From Trebonia sp963774945 (lineage in GTDB: Bacteria; Actinomycetota; Actinomycetes; Streptosporangiales; Streptosporangiaceae), in contig CAVZHA010000005.1 in the NCBI GenBank assembly GCA_963774945.1, forward strand, positions 372,001 to 436,000: a stretch of DNA of 64,000 nt, read 5' to 3'. Positions 1 to 9,209 of the stretch are shown one piece after another. The translations under genes and the position numbers were made by a program. Within the stretch, counting starts at the first letter, position 1; the number at the start of each line of letters is the position of its first letter. The notes under the pieces were generated by a model that ran no database searches, was not told the DNA's origin, and was given only the letters and a program-made list of their open reading frames with translations.

Positions 1-2
1 CC

Positions 3-122
3 CGCCTCCTCGCGGTGGAAGTCTTGCTGACCGAGCCTGAGTCCCTCGGGGACGACGTGCTTGAGTCTTGCCTGTACATCCTCCGCGACCGGCTTCGCGG
101 CCGAGACAGCGACGGCGCGTGA
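3..122 (+). CDS. C-terminal end of a gene entering from the left edge
   Basis: An open frame runs from the window edge to a TGA at 120-122. It gives about 39 residues (RLLAVEVLLTEPES... ending DSDGA) with normal GC-rich codon use. The next gene begins 17 bases later on the same strand, so the two were probably co-transcribed. The fragment is too short to assign to a family. The start and most of the protein lie outside the window. Confidence 0.45.
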   Translation, partial: RLLAVEVLLTEPESLGDDVLESCLYILRDRLRGRDSDGA

Positions 123-139
123 GGGCCGAGAATGTGCCT

Positions 140-658
140 ATGGACGTTCCCGAACTGCTCCGCCGCGCAGCAGATCTTGTCCCGCCGGGTGCAAGAAGCG
201 ACGCCGACCTCTGCGCCGATGAGGTCCGCGACTACCTTCGCCAGCACGAGTGGGAGGTCACTCTAGGCATCCCGGAGGATCTCGAGGGCGTGCAGTGGCA
301 GAGCGGCGAATTCTGGGATCTTCTCGCCGGCGCCGCTCAGCAAATGTTGCTCACAGGCGACACGGCTTGGTGCCAGTGGCGCCGGGGAGAGACCCTGCAC
401 CACATCATGACGGCAGATCTGTCGGACTGTAAACGGCCAAGTCGCCGTTGGGTACGTCAAGTTCTGCTTCAACAACGTGCTGAGCTTCCGTTGCCAAACC
501 GGGCGGCTCAGCAGGATGGAAGCGCAGGACGTCTTGCAGATAGCACTAGTAATCAGATGCTCTATCCGTTGAGCTACGAGCGCAGACACCGCAAGCTACC
601 GCGTCTGATGGCTTGGTTGCGCGCAGCTCACACCATACGTCACCCGGGCGCAGAGTGA
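140..658 (+). CDS. Truncated or chimeric actinobacterial hypothetical protein
   Basis: The first 95 or so residues (MDVPELLRRAADLVPPG..., then an FWDLLAGAAQQM-type segment and a W-C-W patch) resemble an uncharacterised actinobacterial family of about 190 residues that usually carries on into a second, Pro/Gly-rich half. Here that half is missing. From about base 430 the frame passes into unrelated sequence that includes an antisense tRNA-like segment (553-583), so the last 75 residues are probably not native. ATG 140 is preferred over upstream in-frame codons because it matches the family start and follows the previous gene closely. I infer that an integration or deletion event cut the gene. 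The function is unknown, and the family call rests on memory of similar proteins. Confidence 0.5.
   Translation: MDVPELLRRAADLVPPGARSDADLCADEVRDYLRQHEWEVTLGIPEDLEGVQWQSGEFWDLLAGAAQQMLLTGDTAWCQWRRGETLHHIMTADLSDCKRPSRRWVRQVLLQQRAELPLPNRAAQQDGSAGRLADSTSNQMLYPLSYERRHRKLPRLMAWLRAAHTIRHPGAE
553..583 (-). pseudogene. 5' half of a tRNA-Arg-like gene (possible attachment-site scar)
   Basis: Read on the minus strand from 583 down to 553, the sequence gives a 7-nt acceptor strand GCGCTCG, then TA, a canonical D arm GCTC-AACGGATA-GAGC, an A, and the 5' side of an anticodon stem TCTGA. The expected 3' side of the anticodon stem and the T arm are absent, so this is not a working tRNA. A half tRNA next to a truncated gene is what an integrative element leaves behind when it recombines within a tRNA gene. 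Confidence 0.55.
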
Positions 659-836
659 TTAAGCGTTTGATTCTCCGATCGCACGCACGCTAAAAGTTCA
701 CGTCTGGCGGCCATCCGCGGGCGGCCAAAGCGCTGCGACTTCCGCAAAAGTCACTATATTTCGTCAGCTCTTGCGGGAGTATTTCTATGCTGCGCACGGC
801 GATGTGGCGCGCACGGTTTGCATTACTGGGGGAAAG

Positions 837-2456
837 ATGATACAGGCGGCGGCACCTGGGTGGTACCCGGATAGTCAAGCGTTCGGCCTACTGCGATGGT
901 GGGATGGGACTCGCTGGACAGAATTCACCCAGCCTGACCATCCTGCGGCGCCTAGGAGCGCTCCGAAGGTACCCGGGCCTGGGGCGACTGGAGTATGGGG
1001 TCGGCCAGCTCCGGATGCTAGTCAGGGCGGCACGACGATGCCCGGCCGCAAGCGCGATCTGCAGGCCGAGGTGGAGCGGTTGCGCGAGGTCGTCGCGTCC
1101 AGCGGAGTGTTGGACCGGGACGAGCTGCGTGCGGAGGTTGGCAGGATGCAGCAGGATCTGCCCACGCTTAGGAACGAGCTAGCCGCGCTGCAAGCGACCA
1201 TCGGCCCGCTGCGCGCCGAAGCGACTGACCTGACTGCGCATCGGGATCAGGCCATGCGGCTCGAGGGAGAACTTCAGCGGTTGAGAGCCGAGCGGGACGC
1301 GCTCGCGACCGCCTCAGCCGAGGCGGACCGGTTGACCCTAGCGCTTGCGGCGTTGCGTTCCGAGCAAGCAGAACTGGCTGGTCAAGTGGTCGAGACCCGG
1401 GAGACTGCGATCTTGCAGGAGGTCGGCATCTACCAATACCGGCATCCTCTTCAGGATGCCATCGCATACAAGGCGAAACTGACCGGCCTGCAAGCGCGAA
1501 TCAAGGACGCGGTGAAAGCGGGGTCCGCAGTCGGCGGGTCGACGAACTGGACGGTCAACGACTCCAGGCAGCAGAGGGCACCAAGATGGTCCGCGAGTTC
1601 TCCAAGCTGATGCTTCGCGCCTACAACAATGAGGCCGACAACGCGGTGCGTTCCATGAAGCCGTACACGCTGGAGTCGTCAGTGGCCCGGTTGGACAAGT
1701 CTCGGGAGACGATCACCACGCTTGGCGGCACCATGAACATCCAGATAACCGACACGTACCATCGGCTGCGGGTCCAGGAACTCGAACTGACTGCGGACTA
1801 TCTCGAGAAAACCGCCGAGGAGAAAGAACGCGCGCGCGATGAGCGCGCCCGCCTGAAGGAAGAGGAGATCGCGCGCCGCGAATACGAGCGGGAACAGGAA
1901 CGGCTACGCAAAGAACAAGGCCACTACGAGGCAACCGCCGCGGCGCTACGGGAAAAGGGGGATGTCGACGGCGCCGACCGCGCTCAAGCCAGGCTCAACG
2001 AGATCCAGGACGCGATCGACGGGATCAACCGCCGAGCCGCCAACATCCGGGCCGGGCACGTCTACGTCATTTCCAACGTCGGCGCCTTCGGGCCGGACGT
2101 GGTCAAGATCGGCATGACCAGGCGACTGGAACCACTCGACCGGGTTCGCGAACTCGGGCGACGCGTCAGTCCCCTTCCACTACGACGTCCACGCCATGGT
2201 CTTCAGCGACGACGCAGTCGGCCTCGAAACCAGCCTGCACCACGAATTCGCCGCCCGCCGGGTTAACCTCGTCAACCTGCGCCGCGAGTTCTTCCGCATC
2301 ACACCCGCCGAGGTTCGCGACGTCTTGGCCCGGCACGAGGCAGCGATCATCCGCTGGACTGACGACCCAGAAGCCACCGAGTGGCGTCAAAGCGAAACCA
2401 CTCGTCGGCAGCAGATCGGTTACTTCGCAAACACGCCTGGCCAAATTTCATCGTGA
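837..2456 (+). CDS. DUF2510 - DUF4041 coiled coil - T5orf172 (GIY-YIG fold) protein, frameshifted
   Basis: Residues 1-40 form a DUF2510 motif (PGWYPD...LRWWDGTRWTEF). A long charged coiled coil of DUF4041 type follows (residues 80-380), and a T5orf172/GIY-YIG-like domain ends the protein (GHVYVISN...VKIGMTRRLEPLDR, then an ETSLHHEF-like segment). Two frameshifts split the reading frame: one near 1575, and an extra G at 2156-2158 (family expects EL-GDA). Total about 540 residues. ATG 837 is chosen because GGGGGA lies just upstream and DUF2510 starts there. T5orf172 relatives occur in phages and mobile elements and are predicted nucleases. The coiled coil suggests a large assembly. The neighbouring tRNA scar fits an accessory locus. 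Its actual role is unknown. Confidence 0.8.
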
Positions 2457-2603
2457 TAAGAATGGAGTCGAGCAGCTCGTTGTACTCGGCGCTTACAGTG
2501 ATTGCGTCACTCATTAGCACCACCCGTTCGCCCGCCGTCCTTTTGTCGGCACCACGCTAGGGCGGGGGAGTGGCCATTTCCGCTGATTCGGAATCGGTAT
2601 TTC

Positions 2604-3089
2604 TTACGGTTCACTGGTCCGGATTACCACGGAGCCATCTGGTTCCACAGGCCACTTGGTGCCCCGCCGGATCCTGACGGGGCACCAAGTGGGGCATGGC
2701 GGAATTAGTCCTGTGTCTGCAGGCTCCTCGGCGAGTAGCCAGGTCACCACGGGAGCGTGGCCTGGGTCGTAGATCCGCTGCCGGCCGACCGTCGTGCCGT
2801 CGCCTGCGTAATGCCGCCAGACGAGGCCCCGTTCCAGGAAGATGCCGATCTTGCCGTCGCAGATTGCGCAGACGGGCTCGGCTTCTCCGGTGGCGCCGGG
2901 ATTCTCGTCGTCGGACTCGGCGACGTCCATCGCGTGGTCGAAAGCGTCGGTGTCGAAAACGCTCAGGAAGATGAGCGCCGCACTCAGTTGCTCGAACGTG
3001 GCCGCGGCGATCCGGTCGAGGCGTGGGTGCGGGCTGAGGGCCGGGATGGGGAGCGCGGACGGGGCGTCCTCGGCGATGATTGACCTCAT
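2604..3089 (-). CDS. Small conserved CxxC-W-x-H protein (actinobacterial unknown family), copy 1
   Basis: About 160 residues as read. The conserved core is CAICDGKIGIFLERGLVWRHY...IYDPGHAPVVTW. The CxxC pair, the W-x-H and the D-x-x-H-APV make a plausible metal site, but this is inference. The core aligns with the protein at 5023-5364. An ATG at 3095 overlaps a GGAGGG sequence, so the ATG at 3089, about seven bases from that Shine-Dalgarno, is the better start. The last 30 residues contain a 15-bp perfect hairpin at DNA level (2652-2692) and have no counterpart in the paralogue. The true stop may therefore be near 2705, hidden by an indel. Cytosolic, function unknown. Confidence 0.65.
   Translation of the reverse strand: MRSIIAEDAPSALPIPALSPHPRLDRIAAATFEQLSAALIFLSVFDTDAFDHAMDVAESDDENPGATGEAEPVCAICDGKIGIFLERGLVWRHYAGDGTTVGRQRIYDPGHAPVVTWLLAEEPADTGLIPPCPTWCPVRIRRGTKWPVEPDGSVVIRTSEP
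2652..2692 (-). terminator. 15-bp perfect hairpin, probable terminator of the 3089-2604 gene
   Basis: Arms 2652-2666 and 2678-2692 are exact inverted repeats (CCACTTGGTGCCCCG and its complement) around an 11-base loop. No U-tract follows, as is common in high-GC actinobacteria. It also lies at the junction with the convergent DUF4041 gene, so it may stop transcripts from both sides. Confidence 0.5.
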
Positions 3090-3188
3090 GGTCATCCCTC
3101 CAGTGGAGCTGGTTGGGGTGGTCTTAGGGTCGTCGCTGGTGTTGGCTCACCGGCGGCGACCCGCTCGCGTTTGCGGGCTATGGTGCTA

Positions 3189-3217
3189 ATAGTAGACGAA
3201 TTTCAGTTTGTAGACAA
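3189..3217 (-). promoter_or_regulatory. Sigma-70-like promoter for the 3089-2604 gene
   Basis: On the minus strand TTGTCT (3217-3212) and TACTAT (3194-3189) are separated by exactly 17 bases, in an unusually AT-rich stretch. The -35 and spacer contain a direct repeat GTCTAC (TTGTCTAC...CGTCTACT) that could be a regulator site. Distance to the chosen start is about 95 bases. Confidence 0.5.
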
Positions 3218-3386
3218 ATAGCAAGCGGACGTTTCATCGTACAGAGGTTCATTTTCTTTCGATTACCTTGGGACACGAGATAGCCCAGTGATTGATGACG
3301 CGCCTCGGTTCGTTCGGGATAACGGAGACGAGCGGCGACCCGATCGGCAGGCGCAACCGACGACGGCGAGCGCCGTCCTAGGAGTC

Positions 3387-4003
3387 ATGAGGAACCACAC
3401 GATCGCCCTGGGCCCGGCGATCACGGTCGCTGGAGTCTTGACCGCAGGGTGTGCTACGGCCACCCGGTATCTCCACCATCAGCGGCTCCCGTGCCTGCCA
3501 GCCGGTCAGCAGACCCAGTTGCCGCAGCGGCGCACACTCCGTATTGCGTTTCCGCTCAGTTGCGACTGGAACAGGGCCCGCTCGTCGCCGAAGCCACGCA
3601 GCAGCACACGCTCATCGTGGAGTTCCGCAACACGGAACTCCACGTGCGACCTGCGCGGGTACCCGCAGATACAACTGATCGATGACCACGGCGCGCGGCT
3701 GGCATTCACCTACCAGCACCGACAAGACCAGATGATCACCGGCAAGCCGCCGATCTTGGTCACCCTGCCTCCGGGCGGAGTCGCTTACGCTGCGCTCAAC
3801 CAGAGCATTTGCGACAACTCTCCGCTGGCAGAATGCGCCAAGCTACGAAAATCGAGGTCACGCCTCCCCGCGTAGGCAAGTCGATGAGCGCCAACCTCCA
3901 CTCCTACCCGATGCTGGATTACTGCGGCCCTGGCCAGTCGGGCAACCAGGTAGATGTCACGCCCATCGAGCCCACGCAAGCAGCCACCTACCCTCGCCAT
4001 TAG
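3387..4003 (+). CDS. DUF4232-like lipoprotein, frameshifted or decaying
   Basis: ATG 3387 follows an AGGAG at about 3379-3383 and begins a lipoprotein signal peptide, MRNHTIALGPAITVAGVLTAGC, with lipobox LTAGC. The mature part shows DUF4232 hallmarks in successive frames: an early Cys strand (PYCVSAQLRLEQG), then TCDLRGYPQIQLIDDHGARLAF, a VTLPPGGVAYAAL strand, a TKIEVTPP strand and LDYCGPGQ near the end. At least three frame changes are needed. One is a clear extra base at 3634-3635, but two others look like a loss or a double gain, so true decay is possible. Role: probable surface-anchored protein of unknown function. Confidence 0.6.
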
Positions 4004-4008
4004 AGACG

Positions 4009-4090
4009 TCAGCGACCAGTCACTGCGTACCGCCATCCGATCACAGGCGCGTGCTCCGCGTAGTACACCTCGGTCGGCCCGTCGCCTGAC
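4009..4090 (-). pseudogene. 3' fragment of the small CxxC family gene
   Basis: On the minus strand this encodes SGDGPTEVYYAEHAPVIGWRYAVTGR followed by TGA, nearly identical to the C-terminus of the intact gene at 5023-5364 (DGPTEVYDADHAPVIGWRYAVSGR). Similarity fades above about 4090 and no N-terminal or CxxC part is present. The fragment and the intact gene flank the 258-residue gene at 4186-4962, which suggests duplication followed by deletion. Confidence 0.7.
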
Positions 4091-4185
4091 CCCTGCCGCT
4101 GCAAGACCAGACCACAATTTGTGCCAGTCTCGCGGCCGGATAATCCCGGCGCGAAGAGGAGGACGAATGCGGCAGTATTGCGCGC

Positions 4186-4962
4186 ATGGCGTCATCACCG
4201 AACTGGCTCCAGCGCTACCGGGCAGGCCAGCGTGACCAGGTCTGGGCGGAGCTGAGCGAGCTTGGCGGCGCGGTCCGCCAGCCCGGCCTCGCGCAGGAGG
4301 CGCAGCTCGTCTGTGACGAGATGGCCCGCCGCGCCCGGGACAACGTGGAGCTGATCGTCGAACGGCTCACCGCCCAGGGGTACCGGTTCCACCGGAACAA
4401 CCGTGCGCGGACCCCGGTCGCGCCGTGGGCGCCGCCGACCGCCCGCGCCTCGGAGCACGCCGCCTGGCTGCAGGAGCGGTTCGGGCCCGTGCCGATGACC
4501 GTGCTGTCGTGGGTCCGGATCGTCGGGGATGTCTGGCTGGTCGGGACTCACCCGCATTGGCCGGAGTCGGCATCAGCGGACCCACTCGTCATAGAGCTAG
4601 AAGGGTCACGCCATCCGGAGCTGTCAATTGACCGCCACTATGAGGAGGAGTTCCGGGCCTGGCGGGAGCGGACCGGGCAGGACCCCGACGCCGGGCCGTT
4701 CACCCTCGACATCGCCCCGGACAGGCTGCGCAAGGACAACACCAGCGGTGGCGACCCGTACGGGATCATCGTCCCGGATCCCTGCGCCGATGGCCAATTC
4801 ACAGGCGAGGAAGGCGACGACCCGGTGCCGTTCGTGTCGTACCTGAACGACGCCTTCGCCCATGGCGGGTTCCCCTACGGCGAGTACCCCGGGCTCCCCG
4901 GCCCCGGCAGCAGCGAGGTCCGGGTCAAGAGGTCCCTCAACCAGGACCTGCTTCCGCTTTAA
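4186..4962 (+). CDS. Conserved actinobacterial protein of unknown function, 258 residues
   Basis: A complete, uninterrupted frame: MASSPNWLQRYRAGQRDQVW at the start, then an EAQLVCDEMARRARDNVELIVERL helix, a central Pro-rich section, and an acidic C-terminal half with ADGQF and FVSYLNDAFAHGGFP. No signal peptide or membrane segment is present. I recognise it as a widespread but unnamed actinobacterial family. An ATG at 4167 has a strong GAGGAGGA just upstream but sits in another frame, so either 4186 is the start with a distant Shine-Dalgarno or one inserted base separates the two. Its stop is only 60 bases from the convergent gene at 5023. Confidence 0.7.
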   Translation: MASSPNWLQRYRAGQRDQVWAELSELGGAVRQPGLAQEAQLVCDEMARRARDNVELIVERLTAQGYRFHRNNRARTPVAPWAPPTARASEHAAWLQERFGPVPMTVLSWVRIVGDVWLVGTHPHWPESASADPLVIELEGSRHPELSIDRHYEEEFRAWRERTGQDPDAGPFTLDIAPDRLRKDNTSGGDPYGIIVPDPCADGQFTGEEGDDPVPFVSYLNDAFAHGGFPYGEYPGLPGPGSSEVRVKRSLNQDLLPL

Positions 4963-5022
4963 CCCGCCTGGCCCGGCAGAATCCCGTCCAGGCCCCGCAT
5001 CGGCCGCCCGTAAGCTAACGCG

Positions 5023-5364
5023 TCAGCGACCAGACACCGCGTACCGCCACCCAATCACAGGCGCGTGATCAGCGTCGTACACCTCGGTCGGCCCGTCGCC
5101 CGGGGAAGCGGCGGCGGACGCAACGCGGAAGTGCTGCCACTCGGTCCCGTGCCCGAGGAAGATCCCGACCGACTCCCCGCAAGCCGTGCAGTACGGCTCG
5201 GGGCAGTGCGCCACGCTGCCGAAGGTCGGGGGTCGGTAGCCGGCCAGGAATGCCAGTGTCATCGCCATCTGCTCGATATCGAACAGTCGCAGCCGATCAA
5301 GCCGGTTTCGCCCTACAGCGTCGGTTTGGTTCCGGAATTGATCAACGGCCAGCGAACTTTTCAC
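5023..5364 (-). CDS. Small conserved CxxC-W-x-H protein, copy 2 (intact)
   Basis: 113 residues starting at GTG 5364. The N-terminal helix (LDRLRLFDIEQMAMTLAFLAGY) precedes the family core CTACGESVGIFLGHGTEWQHF...EVYDADHAPVIGWRYAVSGR. CxxC, W-x-H and D-x-x-H are shared with the gene at 2604-3089, supporting one fold and perhaps one metal site. A TAGAAT box six bases upstream of the GTG points to a leaderless transcript. The convergent neighbour ends 60 bases away. There are no membrane segments, and the function is unknown. Confidence 0.75.
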   Translation of the reverse strand: MKSSLAVDQFRNQTDAVGRNRLDRLRLFDIEQMAMTLAFLAGYRPPTFGSVAHCPEPYCTACGESVGIFLGHGTEWQHFRVASAAASPGDGPTEVYDADHAPVIGWRYAVSGR

Positions 5365-5370
5365 ACAAAA

Positions 5371-5376
5371 ATTCTA
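5371..5376 (-). promoter_or_regulatory. -10 box of a probable leaderless promoter
   Basis: TAGAAT on the minus strand ends six bases before GTG 5364. Transcription would therefore begin at or next to the start codon, a common actinobacterial arrangement. No convincing -35 was found. Confidence 0.4.
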
Positions 5377-5776
5377 TCGGCCAGAGCCCTCGCCGCAACG
5401 ACCGACGCGCCGCCGCCGCCGGCGTGTCGCGATCAATCTGCAGCCGAGCTGCCATCAAGCCGCAACCACAGTGCAACCAATCTGCAACCGAATGACTACT
5501 CGATGTAAGACGCACCGACCCTACCGCGCCGCCAGGTCAAACGCCGTCCGGAACGCACCGCGGGAACCAGCGGAACCCCTCGAATCCCGGATTTTTCGGG
5601 TAAGCTCACCGAGCAGCCGGCCAAAAGACGTGTTTTCTTGCCCGGAATCGGGCACAATCGAGCGCGTAAGCTCACAGTTGGTCCACGCTAGCCCATGCAA
5701 GCTGCCTCAGCGGCAACGACAATGCAACGACATGAGACCACAGGCACCACCGGGGACAACTAGATATGGCGTGTGC
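5377..5776. other. 400-bp gap with short hairpins and repeated GCAAC words
   Basis: I see no gene here. It holds small hairpins such as GCCCG-GAAT-CGGGC (about 5639-5652) and several GCAAC or TGCAAC words (about 5394, 5461, 5471, 5483, 5715, 5728). A promoter for the downstream small gene and glmS is expected, but no clear -35/-10 pair was found. Confidence 0.3.
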
Positions 5777-6049
5777 ATGGACGAGACGTACCCGCAGGAC
5801 CTGATCAGCAACGTCGCGGCGAGCACCGGGCTCCCCGAGGGGACCGCGTCGCGGGTCGTCGCGGACGTCGCCGCCTACTTCGGCGAGACCGTCGAGGAGT
5901 TCGTCCGGCGGCGTCACGCCGAGCTCCAGGGGAAGAGCAACAAGCGCAACGACGACATCTGGCCGCAGCTGGCGGCGGAGCTCCAGGCCCGCCGGTTTCG
6001 GGCCGAGGACCTGTCAGAACGCCAGCTTCGTCGCATCGTCTACGGATAA
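5777..6049 (+). CDS. Conserved actinobacterial 90-residue protein of unknown function
   Basis: MDETYPQDLISNVAASTGLP, then SRVVADVAAYFGETVEEFVRRRHAELQ, and a C-terminal FRAEDLSERQLRRIVYG. It is all helical, basic and uninterrupted, with no membrane segment. I recognise the pattern (helix, EEFVRRRH-type helix, SERQLRRIVYG tail) as a common unnamed actinobacterial family. ATG 5777 fits the family length, and an upstream in-frame ATG would add a non-conserved leader. It sits 86 bases before glmS on the same strand, so the two may be co-transcribed. The role is unknown. A nucleic-acid-binding role is possible from the basic helices, but that is only inference. Confidence 0.65.
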   Translation: MDETYPQDLISNVAASTGLPEGTASRVVADVAAYFGETVEEFVRRRHAELQGKSNKRNDDIWPQLAAELQARRFRAEDLSERQLRRIVYG

Positions 6050-6135
6050 CAGCAAGAAAAGCAGCAAGAAACAGCAGCAACCAGCAGGCAAAGCGGCATG
6101 AAATCCAAATTGGACGAGGAAGGGTCACGGTAAAC

Positions 6136-8013
<1,878 letters not shown>

Positions 8014-8093
8014 TTCAAAATCCCTATATCTAACGGACCGTTGTTTCACCTGGTCCGCAGATCCACCGACTACGCCACCGACCCGCCACCGCA

Positions 8094-8148
8094 CCTGTCG
8101 GCTACGCCAGCGACACCACTAGGCGATGTCGCTGGCGTAGCCGACAGG
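8094..8148. repeat. Palindromic repeat (20-bp unit as a 22-bp-arm hairpin) between convergent genes
   Basis: Arms 8094-8115 and 8127-8148 are perfect 22-bp inverted repeats built on TGTCGGCTACGCCAGCGACA, with an 11-base loop. The same unit recurs four times at 19899-20013. It lies between the ends of glmS and the convergent EamA gene, so it could act as a bidirectional terminator. A REP/BIME-like dispersed repeat is the best description. Confidence 0.85.
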
Positions 8149-8182
8149 GTTGGGCATGCTCCTCCGACCCTGTTCCTCGGCC

Positions 8183-9061
8183 CTAGGCGGAGCCAGCCTG
8201 CACCGTGCGCACCACCGCGGCCAGCAGCATCACCGCCCCGGCGACCCCGGTCGCGCTCAGCCGGTTCCCGAGCACCAGCGCCGCGAGCACGGCGGCGGTA
8301 AGCGGTTCGATGAGCGACAGCAGGGCCCCGGTACTCGCTGACGCCTTCCGCAGCCCGCGGAAGTACAGCGTGTAGGCGACGGCGGTCGGGCCGGTCCCGA
8401 GCGCCGCCAGCAGCCCGGCCGAGGCGAGGGTCGGCCGGAAGCCGAGGCCGCCGCCGAGCGCCGCCGCGACCGGGAGCAGCGCCAGGCCGCCGAGGCTAAA
8501 CGCGAAACCGTTCAGGGTCAGCTCGTCCAGACCCGCCACCGGCGACGTCCCGAGCAGGGTGACCGCGGCGAAGCCGGCCGCGGAAAGAAGCGCCAGGCCT
8601 GCGCTGGCGAGCACTGCGGTCTCGCTCAAGCCGCCACCGGGACGGCCGGTCAGCAGGCCGAGCCCGGCCAGGGCGAGGGCAATGGTGATCACGCCCGTGC
8701 GGCCGAGGGCGCGGCTGCGGCGGGCGTGCTCGACGACGGCCACGATGACGGGGGTGCCGCCAATCGTGACCAGCGTGGCCAGGCTGACCGAGGTCAGCGC
8801 GATGGCCGCGAAGTAGCAGCTCTGGAACAGTGCCGACAGCAGGCCGATGACGGCGATCCGGGTCCAGGCAGCCCGTCCGGCGGGCGGCCGCCGGCCGGTC
8901 AGCGTCAGGTAGGCGACGATGAGCCCGCCGCCGGCCAGCAGCCGGTAGGCGGCGACCGACAGCGCGGAAAGGCCCGCGGCCTGGCCGAAGAGGGTGCCGA
9001 TGAGGCCGCCGGTTCCCCACAGCAAGCCGGACAGCACGAGGCAGAGGGTGGAAATAGGCAT
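8183..9061 (-). CDS. EamA/DMT family transporter (10-TM)
   Basis: 292 residues with about ten hydrophobic segments and two EamA repeats (first LLWGTGGLIGTLFGQAAGLS..., second around ELTLNGFAFSLGGLALLP through SLIEPLTAAVLAALVLGNRLS). The SLIEPLTAAVLAALVLGE/N-type motif near the C-terminus is a DMT signature. ATG 9061 has AGGAG nine bases upstream. Likely an inner-membrane metabolite or drug exporter; the substrate cannot be inferred. Intact. It converges on glmS with a palindromic repeat between. Confidence 0.9.
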   Translation of the reverse strand: MPISTLCLVLSGLLWGTGGLIGTLFGQAAGLSALSVAAYRLLAGGGLIVAYLTLTGRRPPAGRAAWTRIAVIGLLSALFQSCYFAAIALTSVSLATLVTIGGTPVIVAVVEHARRSRALGRTGVITIALALAGLGLLTGRPGGGLSETAVLASAGLALLSAAGFAAVTLLGTSPVAGLDELTLNGFAFSLGGLALLPVAAALGGGLGFRPTLASAGLLAALGTGPTAVAYTLYFRGLRKASASTGALLSLIEPLTAAVLAALVLGNRLSATGVAGAVMLLAAVVRTVQAGSA

Positions 9062-9209
9062 GAAGAATCGCTCCTGCGACGAGGTGGGAAAGGTCGCGGA
9101 AGCGGGGCGCCTGCCTAGCTGGCTGCCCGAAGGGAAGGAACTGGCCTAACGCCCCGCTCAGGAGCGCGGTGGCGGGGTGATCGTAAAGAGCCGGTGCACC
9201 CTCAGCAGC

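Noticed and set aside
553..583. A functional tRNA gene
   Set aside because: Only the 5' half is present; the anticodon stem cannot close and no T arm follows on the minus strand.
837..2456. Programmed +1 frameshifting as the cause of split genes
   Set aside because: The sites lack a shared slippery sequence, occur several times per gene and hit unrelated families, so sequencing consensus error is simpler.
8094..8148. CRISPR repeat
   Set aside because: The units are inverted and paired, not regularly spaced direct repeats with unique spacers, and no cas gene is present.
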